DNA of 47,321 nt from an uncultured Blautia sp. (GTDB taxonomy: Bacteria; Bacillota; Clostridia; Lachnospirales; Lachnospiraceae), in contig USPF01000008.1 of assembly GCA_900556555.1 (NCBI GenBank), positions 1 through 47,321 of the forward strand. The letters are read 5' to 3'. Shown here piece after piece: positions 34,200-42,519 of the stretch (position 1 is the first letter of the stretch; the number at the start of each line of letters is the position of its first letter). The notes beneath the pieces are model-generated. The model saw only the letters and a program-made list of their open reading frames with translations, had not been told where the DNA came from and did not search any database. The translations under genes and the position numbers were made by a program.

Positions 34200-34676
34200 A
34201 TGGACTTGGCACAGCAGGAAGTACAGAAGAGAAAAGCAAAGGAATACGAAAAGTATGTGAAAGAGAGGACACCTGTTCACAGTTTGTTTCTCAATATGCT
34301 GGGAGCATTTATCAGTGGAGGAGTGATCTGTACCATTGGCCAGATAATCCAGAATATCTGTAAAAATATGGGACTGAACCAGGAAGTGAGCGGAAGCTGG
34401 ACATCCCTGCTTTTAATCTTGCTCAGTATCTTGCTCACAGGGTGGAATCTATATCCGAAACTGGCAAAGTGGGGAGGGGCAGGAACTCTGGTGCCGATTA
34501 CAGGGTTTGCAAATTCCGTGGCAGCACCTGCCATTGAATATCAGAAAGAAGGCCAGGTATTTGGCATTGGCTGCAAGATTTTCATTATTGCAGGTCCTGT
34601 GATTTTATATGGAATTCTCACTTCATCTTTGTTAGGATTCCTGTTTTACTTTTTGCATATGTGGGGGATTGTGTGA
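34200..34676 (+). CDS. spoVAC: SpoVAC, spore dipicolinate channel protein
   Basis: A protein of 158 residues from ATG 34200. It has a charged N-terminal helix (QQEVQKRKAKEYEKYVKERTP), then membrane segments with the SpoVAC patterns FISGGVICTIGQ, KWGGAGTLVPITGFANSVAAPAIEYQ (shown here as two parts, KWGGAGTLVPITGF and ANSVAAPAIEYQ) and a final hydrophobic helix. In B. subtilis SpoVAC acts as a mechanosensitive channel. The frame is open back to ATG 34122 (184 residues), but the later start has AAGGATGG nine bases upstream and gives the usual length. The TGA overlaps the spoVAD ATG. Confidence 0.9.
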   Translation: MDLAQQEVQKRKAKEYEKYVKERTPVHSLFLNMLGAFISGGVICTIGQIIQNICKNMGLNQEVSGSWTSLLLILLSILLTGWNLYPKLAKWGGAGTLVPITGFANSVAAPAIEYQKEGQVFGIGCKIFIIAGPVILYGILTSSLLGFLFYFLHMWGIV

Positions 34677-35689
34677 TGAAACAGATAACCGGAAAACAAA
34701 GTATTCAGTTTGAAAAAGCACCCCATATTATCAGCGGGGCTTCTATTGTGGGAAAAAAGGAGGGGGAAGGCCCTCTGGGACACTATTTTGACAAAATAGG
34801 AGAAGAAGACGGGCTTTTCGGAACTGCTTCCTGGGAGGAGGCAGAAAGTACCTTGCAGAAAGAGGCCATTTCCATGGTAATTGAGAAAGCAGGAATTGAA
34901 AAATGGCAGATACGGACCATTTACGCAGGAGATTTGCTGGCACAGACCATTGCATCTTCTTTTGGGATTATGGGATTTAACACACCTGTTTATGGACTCT
35001 ATGGAGCCTGTGCAACCATGGGAGAGGCATTATCTCTGGCATCCATGGCAGTGGCAGGAGGCTATGGGGAATATGTGGCTGCTGTGACTTCCAGCCATTT
35101 TGGCAGTGCAGAAAAGGAATTCCGTTTTCCGCTAGGGTACGGCAATCAGCGGCCATTGTCAGCAACCTGGACTGTCACAGGAAGCGGTGCATGTATTCTT
35201 GGGGAAAAAGGCGGCAAAGCCAGGATTACAGGTATCACCACAGGGAAAATCGTCGACTATGGACTGAAGGATTCTCTGAATATGGGAGCCTGTATGGCAC
35301 CGGCAGCCTGTGATACCATTTATCAGAATTTTATGGATTTTAACAGGATGCCAGAGGATTATGACAGGATTATCACCGGGGATTTAGGTCAGGTGGGACA
35401 GAGGATTCTGTTTGATCTTTTGAAGGAAAAAGGATTTGATATTGAGAAGCAGCATATGGACTGTGGAATTGAAATCTATGACAGCGAAAGCCAGGATACC
35501 CATGCAGGAGGAAGCGGATGCGGATGCTCAGCCGTGACGTTTGCTTCCTATATCTTGCCAAAACTGGAAAAGGGAGAATGGAAGCGGGTACTTTTTGTAC
35601 CTACCGGTGCACTGCTGTCTAAGGTAAGTTATAACGAAGGGAAAAGTGTTCCTGGCATTGCACAGGCAGTTGTTGTGGAGCATTGTTAA
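34676..35689 (+). CDS. spoVAD: SpoVAD, dipicolinate-binding thiolase-fold protein
   Basis: A protein of 337 residues, full length. It has a thiolase-like fold that binds dipicolinic acid. Family blocks are SIQFEKAPHIISGASIVGKKEG, split as KAPHIISGASIVGKKEG; DGLFGTASWEEAES; GLYGACATMGEAL (the pseudo-active-site Cys region); and HAGGSGCGCSAVTFASYILP. ATG 34676 overlaps the spoVAC stop and has a GGGGGA ribosome site. A GTG at 34661 in frame is less likely. Confidence 0.95.
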   Translation: MKQITGKQSIQFEKAPHIISGASIVGKKEGEGPLGHYFDKIGEEDGLFGTASWEEAESTLQKEAISMVIEKAGIEKWQIRTIYAGDLLAQTIASSFGIMGFNTPVYGLYGACATMGEALSLASMAVAGGYGEYVAAVTSSHFGSAEKEFRFPLGYGNQRPLSATWTVTGSGACILGEKGGKARITGITTGKIVDYGLKDSLNMGACMAPAACDTIYQNFMDFNRMPEDYDRIITGDLGQVGQRILFDLLKEKGFDIEKQHMDCGIEIYDSESQDTHAGGSGCGCSAVTFASYILPKLEKGEWKRVLFVPTGALLSKVSYNEGKSVPGIAQAVVVEHC

Positions 35690-35696
35690 GGAGAAC

Positions 35697-36056
35697 ATGA
35701 TGGATTATATAAATGCATTCTGGGTGGGAGGACTGATCTGTGCTCTGGTACAGATTCTCCTGGAAAAAACAAAAATGCTTCCCGGCAGGGTTATGGTGCT
35801 TCTTGTATGCACGGGGGCAGTACTTGGAAGTTTAGGTTTGTATGATAAGCTAATCGCATTTGCAGGGGCAGGAGCCAGTGTCCCTCTTCTGGGATTTGGA
35901 AACCTTTTATTTAAAGGCGTAAAAAAGGCAGTTTTAGAAAATGGGTTTCTTGGGATTTTTATGGGAGGCTTTACCGCCAGTGCAGTAGGAATCTCCGCAG
36001 CCCTGATTTTTGGATACCTTGCAAGCCTGATCTTCAAGCCGAAAATGAAAGAATGA
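35697..36056 (+). CDS. spoVAE: SpoVAE (SpoVAEb-type) spore membrane protein
   Basis: A protein of 119 residues, related to SpoVAC in fold. Membrane segments alternate with FWVGGLICALVQILLEKTKM and GAGASVPLLGFGNLLFKGV, the typical SpoVAEb blocks. AAGGAGA precedes two tandem ATGs. The operon ends here. No spoVAEa or spoVAF follows, so germinant-receptor-associated SpoVAF must be elsewhere or absent. Confidence 0.93.
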   Translation: MMDYINAFWVGGLICALVQILLEKTKMLPGRVMVLLVCTGAVLGSLGLYDKLIAFAGAGASVPLLGFGNLLFKGVKKAVLENGFLGIFMGGFTASAVGISAALIFGYLASLIFKPKMKE

Positions 36057-36072
36057 GAATAAAGACAGGCAT

Positions 36073-36119
36073 AAAAACCCTTTGCGAAAAAAGAAAGCAA
36101 GTTTTCGCAAAGGGTTTTT
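36073..36119 (+). terminator. strong terminator of the spoVA operon
   Basis: An 18-bp perfect stem: AAAAACCCTTTGCGAAAA (36073-36090) with its complement at 36102-36119, whose last five bases are the T-run. The symmetric A and T flanks would allow it to work on both strands. Confidence 0.93.
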
Positions 36120-36308
36120 ATGAAATAAAAAGAGAAATTAAACGCTGAACAGTAAATATGTATGTTATTTAGAGTTGATCATACATAGAAATCTATAAAA
36201 ACAAATCTATACTTTTTTTGAAATAAATAGTATAATAGAAATAATCATGCCAGACGGGAGAGTAACCTGAACCGTCTGAAATATGGGGTAACAGGAGGAA
36301 AGCGGGTA

Positions 36309-37049
36309 ATGCTTCACGCATTTTCACGTTCAGAAGAACTATTAGGAAAAGAAGGGCTTAACATTCTGGCAAATTCCAGAGTAGCGGTATTTGGAATTGG
36401 GGGTGTTGGGTCTTATGTAACAGAAGCACTGGCCAGAGCCGGTGTGGGAACTTTGATTTTAGTAGACCATGATGAGGTAAGCCTGACCAATTTAAACCGC
36501 CAGCTTGTGGCATTGCGTTCCACTATGGGCAGGAAGAAGGTTCAGGTAGCGAAAGAGCGGATCATGGACATTAACCAGGATGCAGTAGTCCATACCTACG
36601 ATACATTTTTTAGTCAGGAAACAGCAGGGCTGTTTGATTTCAGGACATTTGACTATGTAGTGGATGCAGTAGATACCGTATCTGCAAAATTGCTGCTGAT
36701 AGAACTGGCAAAACAGGCAAATGTGCCGGTGATATCCTGTATGGGTACCGGAAATAAACTGGATCCATCCTGTTTTCAGATTGCCGATATTTCAAAGACC
36801 AGCGTGTGCCCCCTTGCCAAGGTCATGCGGACAGAACTGAAGAAAAGAAAAATTAAGAAAGTAAAGGTTTTATTTTCTACAGAAACTGTGGTTAAAAAGC
36901 AAAAAACAGCAAAGATGCCGCAAGAAGCACAGGAGCTAAGAAGCGGAAGTAAACGGCCAGTACCTGCCAGTGTATCCTTTGTGCCTGGAGTAGCAGGGCT
37001 GATGATTGCAGGGGAAGTCATTAAGGATCTGGTGTTTAAGAATAAATAA
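36309..37049 (+). CDS. tcdA: TcdA-family tRNA threonylcarbamoyladenosine dehydratase (E1-like)
   Basis: A protein of 246 residues. The ATP-binding GIGGVGSYVTEALAR (about 29-43) and DHDEVSLTNLNRQ (about 53-65) are typical of the ThiF/MoeB/E1 superfamily. The TcdA (YgdL/CsdL) subgroup is shown by VDAVDTVSAKLLLIELA and the CMGTGNKLDPSCFQIADI segment. TcdA cyclises t6A37 in tRNAs to ct6A. AGGAGGAA precedes the start. A TATAAT at 36231-36236 may be its -10, but I do not see a good -35. Confidence 0.9.
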   Translation: MLHAFSRSEELLGKEGLNILANSRVAVFGIGGVGSYVTEALARAGVGTLILVDHDEVSLTNLNRQLVALRSTMGRKKVQVAKERIMDINQDAVVHTYDTFFSQETAGLFDFRTFDYVVDAVDTVSAKLLLIELAKQANVPVISCMGTGNKLDPSCFQIADISKTSVCPLAKVMRTELKKRKIKKVKVLFSTETVVKKQKTAKMPQEAQELRSGSKRPVPASVSFVPGVAGLMIAGEVIKDLVFKNK

Positions 37050-37062
37050 AAGGGGATTGTAA

Positions 37063-37977
37063 ATGAATAATAATAAAATCGAAAATAAATTCTGTACCTG
37101 TCTGGGGAGCGATAATGTGAAACTGCAGGAGCCAATGAGCAAGCACACCACATTCCGGATTGGGGGACCGGCAGATTTTTATCTTTGTCCTCACAGCACG
37201 AAAGAGGTGCAGCAGACAGTACAAATTTGCAAGGAAGAGAATCTTCCGTATTTTATCCTTGGAAACGGAAGTAATCTTCTTGTGAGTGATAAAGGTTACC
37301 GGGGTGTAATCATCCAGCTTTGGAAGAATTTCAGTGATATTTCAGTGAAAGACTGCTGCATTACTGCAAAAGCAGGTGCCCTGTTGTCAAAAGTAGCCGC
37401 AGAGGCTTTGGAAGAGGGGCTTACAGGAATGGAATTTGCATCCGGTATTCCAGGTACCATAGGCGGTGCTGTATTTATGAATGCAGGTGCCTATGGCGGA
37501 GAAATGAAAGACATCATAAAAGAAGTAAAGGTTTTGGATGACCAGGGGGAAATAAGGGTTTTATCAAATGAAGAGATGAAACTTGGATATAGAACAAGCA
37601 TTGTGAAAGAAAAGGGCTACACGGTACTTTCAGCAGTGCTGCAATTGAAAAAGGGAGATGTATCTGTTATCCGGGAGACCATGGAGGATCTGAAAAACAG
37701 AAGAACTTCCAAGCAGCCACTGGATATGCCAAGTGCAGGCAGCACCTTTAAAAGACCGGAAGGGTATTTTGCCGGAAAGTTGATCATGGACAGCGGATTA
37801 AGAGGTTTTTCCGTGGGAGGTGCCCAGGTATCTGAGAAACACTGTGGATTTGTAGTGAACAAAGGCGGGGCAACTGCTGAGGATGTGACAGCACTCATCA
37901 GAGAAGTCCAGAGAAGAGTGAAAGAAAAGTTTGGTGTTGAACTGGAAACAGAAGTACGGTTTCTTGGAGAATTTTAG
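37063..37977 (+). CDS. murB: MurB, UDP-N-acetylenolpyruvoylglucosamine reductase
   Basis: An FAD enzyme of 304 residues that makes UDP-MurNAc in peptidoglycan synthesis. It has HTTFRIGGPADFYL, LGNGSNLLVSD (about 67-77), SGIPGTIGGAVFMNAGAYGG, the catalytic Ser in PSAGSTFKRPEG and the final Glu near FGVELETEVRFLGEF. The missing large insert marks it as a type II MurB. It is the first gene of the rapZ-whiA-crh-like group, a layout common in Clostridia. Confidence 0.96.
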   Translation: MNNNKIENKFCTCLGSDNVKLQEPMSKHTTFRIGGPADFYLCPHSTKEVQQTVQICKEENLPYFILGNGSNLLVSDKGYRGVIIQLWKNFSDISVKDCCITAKAGALLSKVAAEALEEGLTGMEFASGIPGTIGGAVFMNAGAYGGEMKDIIKEVKVLDDQGEIRVLSNEEMKLGYRTSIVKEKGYTVLSAVLQLKKGDVSVIRETMEDLKNRRTSKQPLDMPSAGSTFKRPEGYFAGKLIMDSGLRGFSVGGAQVSEKHCGFVVNKGGATAEDVTALIREVQRRVKEKFGVELETEVRFLGEF

Positions 37978-37985
37978 GAGGCATT

Positions 37986-38876
37986 ATGCGGTTTGTAATT
38001 GTTACAGGAATGTCAGGAGCAGGAAAAAGTACAGCGTTGAAAATGCTGGAAGATATGGAGTATTTCTGTGTGGACAATCTCCCCGTTCCTTTGATGGACA
38101 AATTTATTCAGCTGCTGAAAGACAGTGGTTCCGGAGAGATTGAGCGGGTGGCAGCAGGAGTTGACATCCGCAGCGGCCGTTCTCTTGGAGAACTGGAAAA
38201 TGTATTGGAAAAGATCAGCTTTTCTGGTATCGAGGTGGAAATCCTGTTTCTGGATGCGGATGACACAACTCTGGTGAGAAGATACAAAGAAACCAGAAGA
38301 AGCCATCCTCTTGCAGGAAACGGCAGGGTAGACGACGGTATCAAAAAAGAGAGAGAAAAATTAAAATTCCTGAGAGAATATGCAGATTATATTATAGATA
38401 CCAGCAAGCTTCTGACCAGAGAGCTAAAGGCAGAGATTGAAAAGATTTTCGTTGAAAACCGCTGCTTTAAAAATCTTATGGTGACAGTTCTTTCTTTTGG
38501 ATTTAAGTATGGGATACCTCAGGATGCAGACCTTGTCTTTGATGTGCGTTTTTTGCCGAACCCGTATTATCTGGAAGACCTCCGGCCTTTAAGCGGCAAT
38601 GATAAAGAAGTCAGTGATTATGTCATGGGGTATGAGGCAGCACATACATTTTCAGACAAATTAGAGGATATGATCCGCTTTCTGATACCAAATTATATTC
38701 TGGAGGGAAAGACACAGCTTGTTATTGCTGTGGGATGTACAGGAGGAAAACACAGGTCAGTCACTCTGGCAAATGAGCTGTACAGACGTCTTGGAGAAAA
38801 CGAATCCTATGGAATCCGGATTGAACATAGAGATATAGAGAAGGATGGGAAAAAATGTCTTTTTCCGGAAGCGTAA
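37986..38876 (+). CDS. rapZ: RapZ/YvcJ nucleotide-binding protein
   Basis: A protein of 296 residues. The Walker A GMSGAGKST is near residues 10-18 and the B-like strand FCVDNLPVPLMDKF follows. The C-terminal RNA- and metabolite-binding domain has FGFKYGIPQDADLVFDVRF, LRPLSGND and AVGCTGGKHRSV. In E. coli RapZ tunes GlcN-6-P synthase through small RNAs; in Firmicutes it hydrolyses GTP and affects competence. TTAGGAGG precedes the ATG. It overlaps whiA by 22 bases. Its usual neighbour yvcK/glmR is missing here. Confidence 0.96.
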   Translation: MRFVIVTGMSGAGKSTALKMLEDMEYFCVDNLPVPLMDKFIQLLKDSGSGEIERVAAGVDIRSGRSLGELENVLEKISFSGIEVEILFLDADDTTLVRRYKETRRSHPLAGNGRVDDGIKKEREKLKFLREYADYIIDTSKLLTRELKAEIEKIFVENRCFKNLMVTVLSFGFKYGIPQDADLVFDVRFLPNPYYLEDLRPLSGNDKEVSDYVMGYEAAHTFSDKLEDMIRFLIPNYILEGKTQLVIAVGCTGGKHRSVTLANELYRRLGENESYGIRIEHRDIEKDGKKCLFPEA

Positions 38877-39814
38877 AAGAAGAATTGCTGGGCTGCATAG
38901 ATAATGCAAGACATTGCAGAATCGCTGAGGTGGCAGCAGTCCTGGCATTTGATGGGGAAATTGTAAGACTGCCGTCAGGAGAAATTGATTTAAGGGTTTC
39001 GTCTGAAAATGAAAGTCTTGTGAGAAAGTACTTTACATTGTTAGAAAAAACGTTTACAATGGAAAATAGTGTTTCTATTGATGATAGAATTACGAAAAAG
39101 AACAATCGGTTTGTGGTAGAGCTGGAAGAGCCGGACAGTGCGGTGAAAATTCTGCAGGCAGTGAAGTTGCTTGGGAATGATAGAACCCCTCAGGTTTCAG
39201 ATGCTCTGGTGAACCAAATGGTAGTGCAAAGAAATTGCTGCAGGCGGGCATTCATCCGGGGTGCTTTTTTATGTGCTGGTTCAATCAGCGACCCGGAGAA
39301 GTTTTATCATTTTGAAATTGTCTGTGGCAGTAAGGCAAAAGCGGTACAGCTTATGGAGCTGATTCAGTCTTTTGAAGTAGATGCGAAAATCGTACAGCGG
39401 AAGAAATACTATGTCGTCTATGTAAAAGAAGGAGCTCAGATTGTGGAGCTTCTTGGAATTATGGGTGCTGGTGTCTCTTTAATGAACCTGGAGAATGTGC
39501 GGATTCTCAAGGATATGAGAAACACTGTAAACAGAAAAGTGAATTGTGAAACAGCAAATATCAACAAGACTGTAAATGCTGCAGTGAAACAGGTGGAAGA
39601 TATTCTGTATATACGGGATACAGCAGGGCTTGACTCACTTCCGGAAAATCTGGAAGAGACAGCTTTATTGAGATTGGAATACCCACAGGCATCCCTGAAA
39701 GAACTGGGAGCACTGCTTTCCACTCCGGTAGGGAAGTCCGGGATTAATCACCGTCTGAGAAAAATCTGCAGTATAGCTAATGAGCTGAGAGGAGTCAGGG
39801 AGGAACAAGTATGA
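38855..39814 (+). CDS. whiA: WhiA, sporulation/cell-division DNA-binding protein
   Basis: A protein of 319 residues, normal length. The N-terminal LAGLIDADG-homing-endonuclease-like fold (KEELLGCIDNARHCRIAEVAAVLAF, split as KEELLGC and IAEVAAVLAF; CRRAFIRGAFLCAGSI) lacks nuclease activity in this family. The C-terminal helix-turn-helix is YPQASLKELGALLS and VGKSGINHRLRKI. WhiA acts in chromosome segregation and division in Bacillus. The start lies inside rapZ. It ends four bases into the HPr-like gene. Confidence 0.96.
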   Translation: MSFSGSVKEELLGCIDNARHCRIAEVAAVLAFDGEIVRLPSGEIDLRVSSENESLVRKYFTLLEKTFTMENSVSIDDRITKKNNRFVVELEEPDSAVKILQAVKLLGNDRTPQVSDALVNQMVVQRNCCRRAFIRGAFLCAGSISDPEKFYHFEIVCGSKAKAVQLMELIQSFEVDAKIVQRKKYYVVYVKEGAQIVELLGIMGAGVSLMNLENVRILKDMRNTVNRKVNCETANINKTVNAAVKQVEDILYIRDTAGLDSLPENLEETALLRLEYPQASLKELGALLSTPVGKSGINHRLRKICSIANELRGVREEQV

Positions 39815-40071
39815 TCAGAAAATCAGTTACCATCGGAATTTCAAATGGCCTGGAAGCAAGACCAATCGCAATGCTTGTACAGGTTGCCAGCCAGTATGTA
39901 AGTAATATTTATCTGGAGAGTGAAGAGAGAAAGGTCAATGCGAAAAGCATCATGGGAATGATGAGTCTGGGATTGGATACGGGTGAAAGCGTGACAGTCT
40001 CTGTAGATGGGGCAGATGAAGAGGAAGCAATGAAAAGTATCGAGAAATACTTGAGCAGCCATTCAGAATAA
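39811..40071 (+). CDS. Crh-like HPr paralogue with Glu15 in place of the phosphorylatable His
   Basis: A protein of 86 residues with the HPr fold and length. HPr has GLHARP with His15 as the phosphoenolpyruvate-dependent site; here it reads GLEARP with Glu at 15. Ser46, the HprK target, is kept in NAKSIMGMMSLG. B. subtilis Crh has Gln15 and Ser46 and lies at the end of the yvcIJKL-crh operon, the same context as here after whiA. Function in sugar transport is therefore unlikely; a Ser46-P regulator of CcpA or of RapZ-pathway enzymes is more likely (inference). It overlaps whiA by four bases. Confidence 0.9.
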   Translation: MIRKSVTIGISNGLEARPIAMLVQVASQYVSNIYLESEERKVNAKSIMGMMSLGLDTGESVTVSVDGADEEEAMKSIEKYLSSHSE

Positions 40072-40088
40072 TAGAACAGAAGCATAAC

Positions 40089-40134
40089 GGGGAACCTTTT
40101 CCGGGAAATGGGCGGAAGGAGGTTCCCCTGTTTT
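40089..40134 (+). terminator. terminator of the murB-rapZ-whiA-crh-like operon
   Basis: GGGGAACC (40089-40096) pairs with GGTTCCCC (40121-40128), with an inner CCG/CGG, followed by TGTTTTG. On the minus strand no T-run follows. Confidence 0.82.
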
Positions 40135-40147
40135 GTGTCTGCAGATA

Positions 40148-40930
40148 TTACATTTCGCAAGGATGGTTGTCCGCAGGGGATACAGGGTATTGCTGGCGGA
40201 ACCAGTAAGTATAGAAATCCTGAAAACCCAGGGAAGTGTAAAGTGTTTTAGCTGGTGCATTTCCTTTGACAACCTGCAGATAAGCTGAGGCGGCACCGTA
40301 TTCCATAGAAGCATCTAAAATAGACTGGCAGATGTCGTGCCCAAGTCCGTGTCCCCGGTAAGCCTGGTCAACATGAATTGCATAAAGCCCAATATAGTCC
40401 CGGTCCAGAATCCCAAGCCCGGTACCTATGATTTTATCACCGTCATAAACATAAGCAGCAATGGTATCTTTTGGAATTGCAGCATACATGGAAGGGACAA
40501 TAGTGCGGTGAATCTGATTCACAGTACCTTTCATATTAAACAAGGCATTTAACCAGGCCGGAGAGATTTTTTTTCTCAGAATCACTCTGGAGGAGTGCTG
40601 GGATGGTTTGTGCTCCATAAGGCTCATGGCCATGACTTCAGTGATATGAGCAATATGGTATCCTCTTTCTGTAAGCTTCTGATCAAAAGAACTGTCAAGC
40701 AAAGGATTTATTTTGTAAATAGCAGGAGTTCCCCATTTCCTGTAGATTTCTTCACAGTAATCCAGTTTATCTTCCAATGGAATAGAAGAAGGACCAATCT
40801 GTTCGATGCAGTTGGTACGATGTGTATAAAAATACGAAAAACGCAGAATCCAGCCGTCATAAATCTGCATTTGATGAGACGGCCAGGCGTTTAATGATAA
40901 ATCTTCTATGATCTTAATGTTATTTCTCAT
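40148..40930 (-). CDS. GNAT-family N-acetyltransferase
   Basis: A protein of 260 residues. The C-terminal GNAT domain has motif A AIHVDQAYRGHGLGHDICQSI (given here in parts, AIHVDQAYRG and HGLGHDICQSI), which binds acetyl-CoA, then GAASAYLQVVKGNAPAKTLYTSLGF in the place of motif B (parts: YLQVVKGNAPAK and LYTSLGF). The N-terminal half (about 1-130) is a degenerate GNAT-like half as in tandem acetyltransferases. The acceptor is unknown. The ribosome site is weak (AAGGCGG, about 12 bases from the ATG). The gene is convergent with the crh-like operon and divergent from the M18 peptidase. Confidence 0.88.
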   Translation of the reverse strand: MRNNIKIIEDLSLNAWPSHQMQIYDGWILRFSYFYTHRTNCIEQIGPSSIPLEDKLDYCEEIYRKWGTPAIYKINPLLDSSFDQKLTERGYHIAHITEVMAMSLMEHKPSQHSSRVILRKKISPAWLNALFNMKGTVNQIHRTIVPSMYAAIPKDTIAAYVYDGDKIIGTGLGILDRDYIGLYAIHVDQAYRGHGLGHDICQSILDASMEYGAASAYLQVVKGNAPAKTLYTSLGFQDFYTYWFRQQYPVSPADNHPCEM

Positions 40931-40973
40931 AAATAAAAATACCGCCTTTTTGAGAGATTAAAAACTGTTACGT

Positions 40974-41002
40974 ATTATAACCCGCCTTGCAATCTGATGC
41001 AA
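40974..41002 (-). promoter_or_regulatory. promoter of the GNAT gene
   Basis: On the minus strand, TTGCAT (41002-40997), a 17-nt spacer and TATAAT (40979-40974). Its -35 lies inside the spacer of the opposite promoter. Confidence 0.72.
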
Positions 41003-41015
41003 GTTGTGTTATATT
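40987..41015 (+). promoter_or_regulatory. promoter of the M18 aminopeptidase gene
   Basis: TTGCAA (40987-40992), a 17-nt spacer and TATATT (41010-41015). Its -35 lies inside the spacer of the leftward promoter. The shared 16 nt at 40987-41002 form a TTGCA...TGCAA inverted repeat. Confidence 0.75.
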
Positions 41016-41057
41016 CAGTCAGGGAGAAAAAGGTAAAATACTTAGGAGGTATAGAGT

Positions 41058-42431
41058 ATGAAGACAGAAAATGCATGGAAAAAATATGCAGATAAAAAAG
41101 AAGTATTTGCTTTCAGCGAAGCCTACAAAACTTTTATAAGCAATTGCAAAACAGAACGTGAGTGTGTAACAGAAATGGTACAGCAAGCAGAAAAAGCAGG
41201 CTATCGCAATATTGATGAAATTATTGAACAGGGTACTGCATTAAAAGCAGGCGATAAAGTTTATGCAAATAATATGGGAAAAGGTCTTGCCCTTTACCTG
41301 ATTGGAGAAGAACCTATCGAAAAAGGTATGAGAATTCTGGGAGCCCATATTGACTCTCCAAGACTGGACTTAAAGCAGAACCCGCTTTATGAAGACCAGG
41401 ACCTGGCTCTTCTGGATACTCATTATTATGGAGGCGTAAAGAAATATCAGTGGGTGACCCTTCCTATGGCACTCCATGGTGCTGTGGCAAAAAAAGACGG
41501 AGAAGTTGTTCCGGTAGTTATCGGGGAAGATCCGGCAGATCCTGTACTGGGAATTTCAGATCTTCTGATCCATCTTTCACAGAAACAGCTGCAGAAGACA
41601 GCCGCTGAAGTGATTGAAGGAGAAAACCTCAATGTTCTGGTAGGAAGTATTCCGCTGGAAGGAGAGGAAGACGAACCTGTAAAAGCACAGATTCTTGCAA
41701 TCTTAAAAGACAAATATGGAATGGAGGAAGATGATTTCCTTTCTGCTGAATTTGAAATCGTTCCTGCAGGAGCAGCCAGAGATTTTGGTTTAGACAGAAG
41801 TATGATCATGGGATACGGACAGGATGACCGCGTATGCTCTTATCCATCTTTTGCGGCAATTTTGGAGCAGGAAAAAGTAACCTATACTTCTGTATGCCTT
41901 CTGGTAGATAAGGAAGAAATCGGAAGCGTAGGAGCGACTGGAATGCAGTCAAGATTCTTTGAGAATACAACTGCAGAAGTTATGAACGCATGCGGACAGT
42001 ACAGTGAATTAGCCCTGAGACGTGCTCTGAAAAATTCCATGATGCTGTCATCTGATGTCAGTGCAGCCTTTGATCCAAACTTCCCGGAAGTAATGGAAAA
42101 GAAAAATTCCGCTTACTTAGGCCATGGACTTACCTTTAATAAGTACACAGGTTCCAGAGGAAAAAGTGGTTCCAATGATGCCAATGCAGAATATGTTGCA
42201 AGACTCCGCAAAGTTATGGATGAAGGAAATGTTGCATTCCAGACAGCAGAACTTGGTAAGGTAGACCAGGGTGGCGGTGGAACCATTGCCTATATCCTGG
42301 CTAACTATAATATGGAAGTAATTGACTGTGGTGTTGCTGTACTGAACATGCATGCTCCATGGGAAATTACCAGCAAAGTAGATATTTACGAGGCATATAG
42401 AGGATACTGTGCGTTTCTTCAAAATATGTAA
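41058..42431 (+). CDS. M18-family zinc aminopeptidase
   Basis: A cytoplasmic protein of 457 residues, normal for bacterial M18 enzymes, which are tetrahedral dodecamers cutting acidic or neutral N-terminal residues from peptides. Metal-site and catalytic motifs are LGAHIDSPRLDLK (His), LVDKEEIGSVGATG (the Glu pair), SSDVSAAFDPNFPE and the late HAPWEITSKVDIYE. TAGGAGGTA precedes the ATG. It has its own promoter and is probably monocistronic or reads on into the next membrane-protein gene. Confidence 0.93.
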   Translation: MKTENAWKKYADKKEVFAFSEAYKTFISNCKTERECVTEMVQQAEKAGYRNIDEIIEQGTALKAGDKVYANNMGKGLALYLIGEEPIEKGMRILGAHIDSPRLDLKQNPLYEDQDLALLDTHYYGGVKKYQWVTLPMALHGAVAKKDGEVVPVVIGEDPADPVLGISDLLIHLSQKQLQKTAAEVIEGENLNVLVGSIPLEGEEDEPVKAQILAILKDKYGMEEDDFLSAEFEIVPAGAARDFGLDRSMIMGYGQDDRVCSYPSFAAILEQEKVTYTSVCLLVDKEEIGSVGATGMQSRFFENTTAEVMNACGQYSELALRRALKNSMMLSSDVSAAFDPNFPEVMEKKNSAYLGHGLTFNKYTGSRGKSGSNDANAEYVARLRKVMDEGNVAFQTAELGKVDQGGGGTIAYILANYNMEVIDCGVAVLNMHAPWEITSKVDIYEAYRGYCAFLQNM

Positions 42432-42519
42432 TTGACTCTATACATCTTTGCTGAAAAATGTTAAGATAAATGAAAATAAGTAACCATAGCAGTGAAGATG
42501 TGAAGTGAGGAGTACACAA

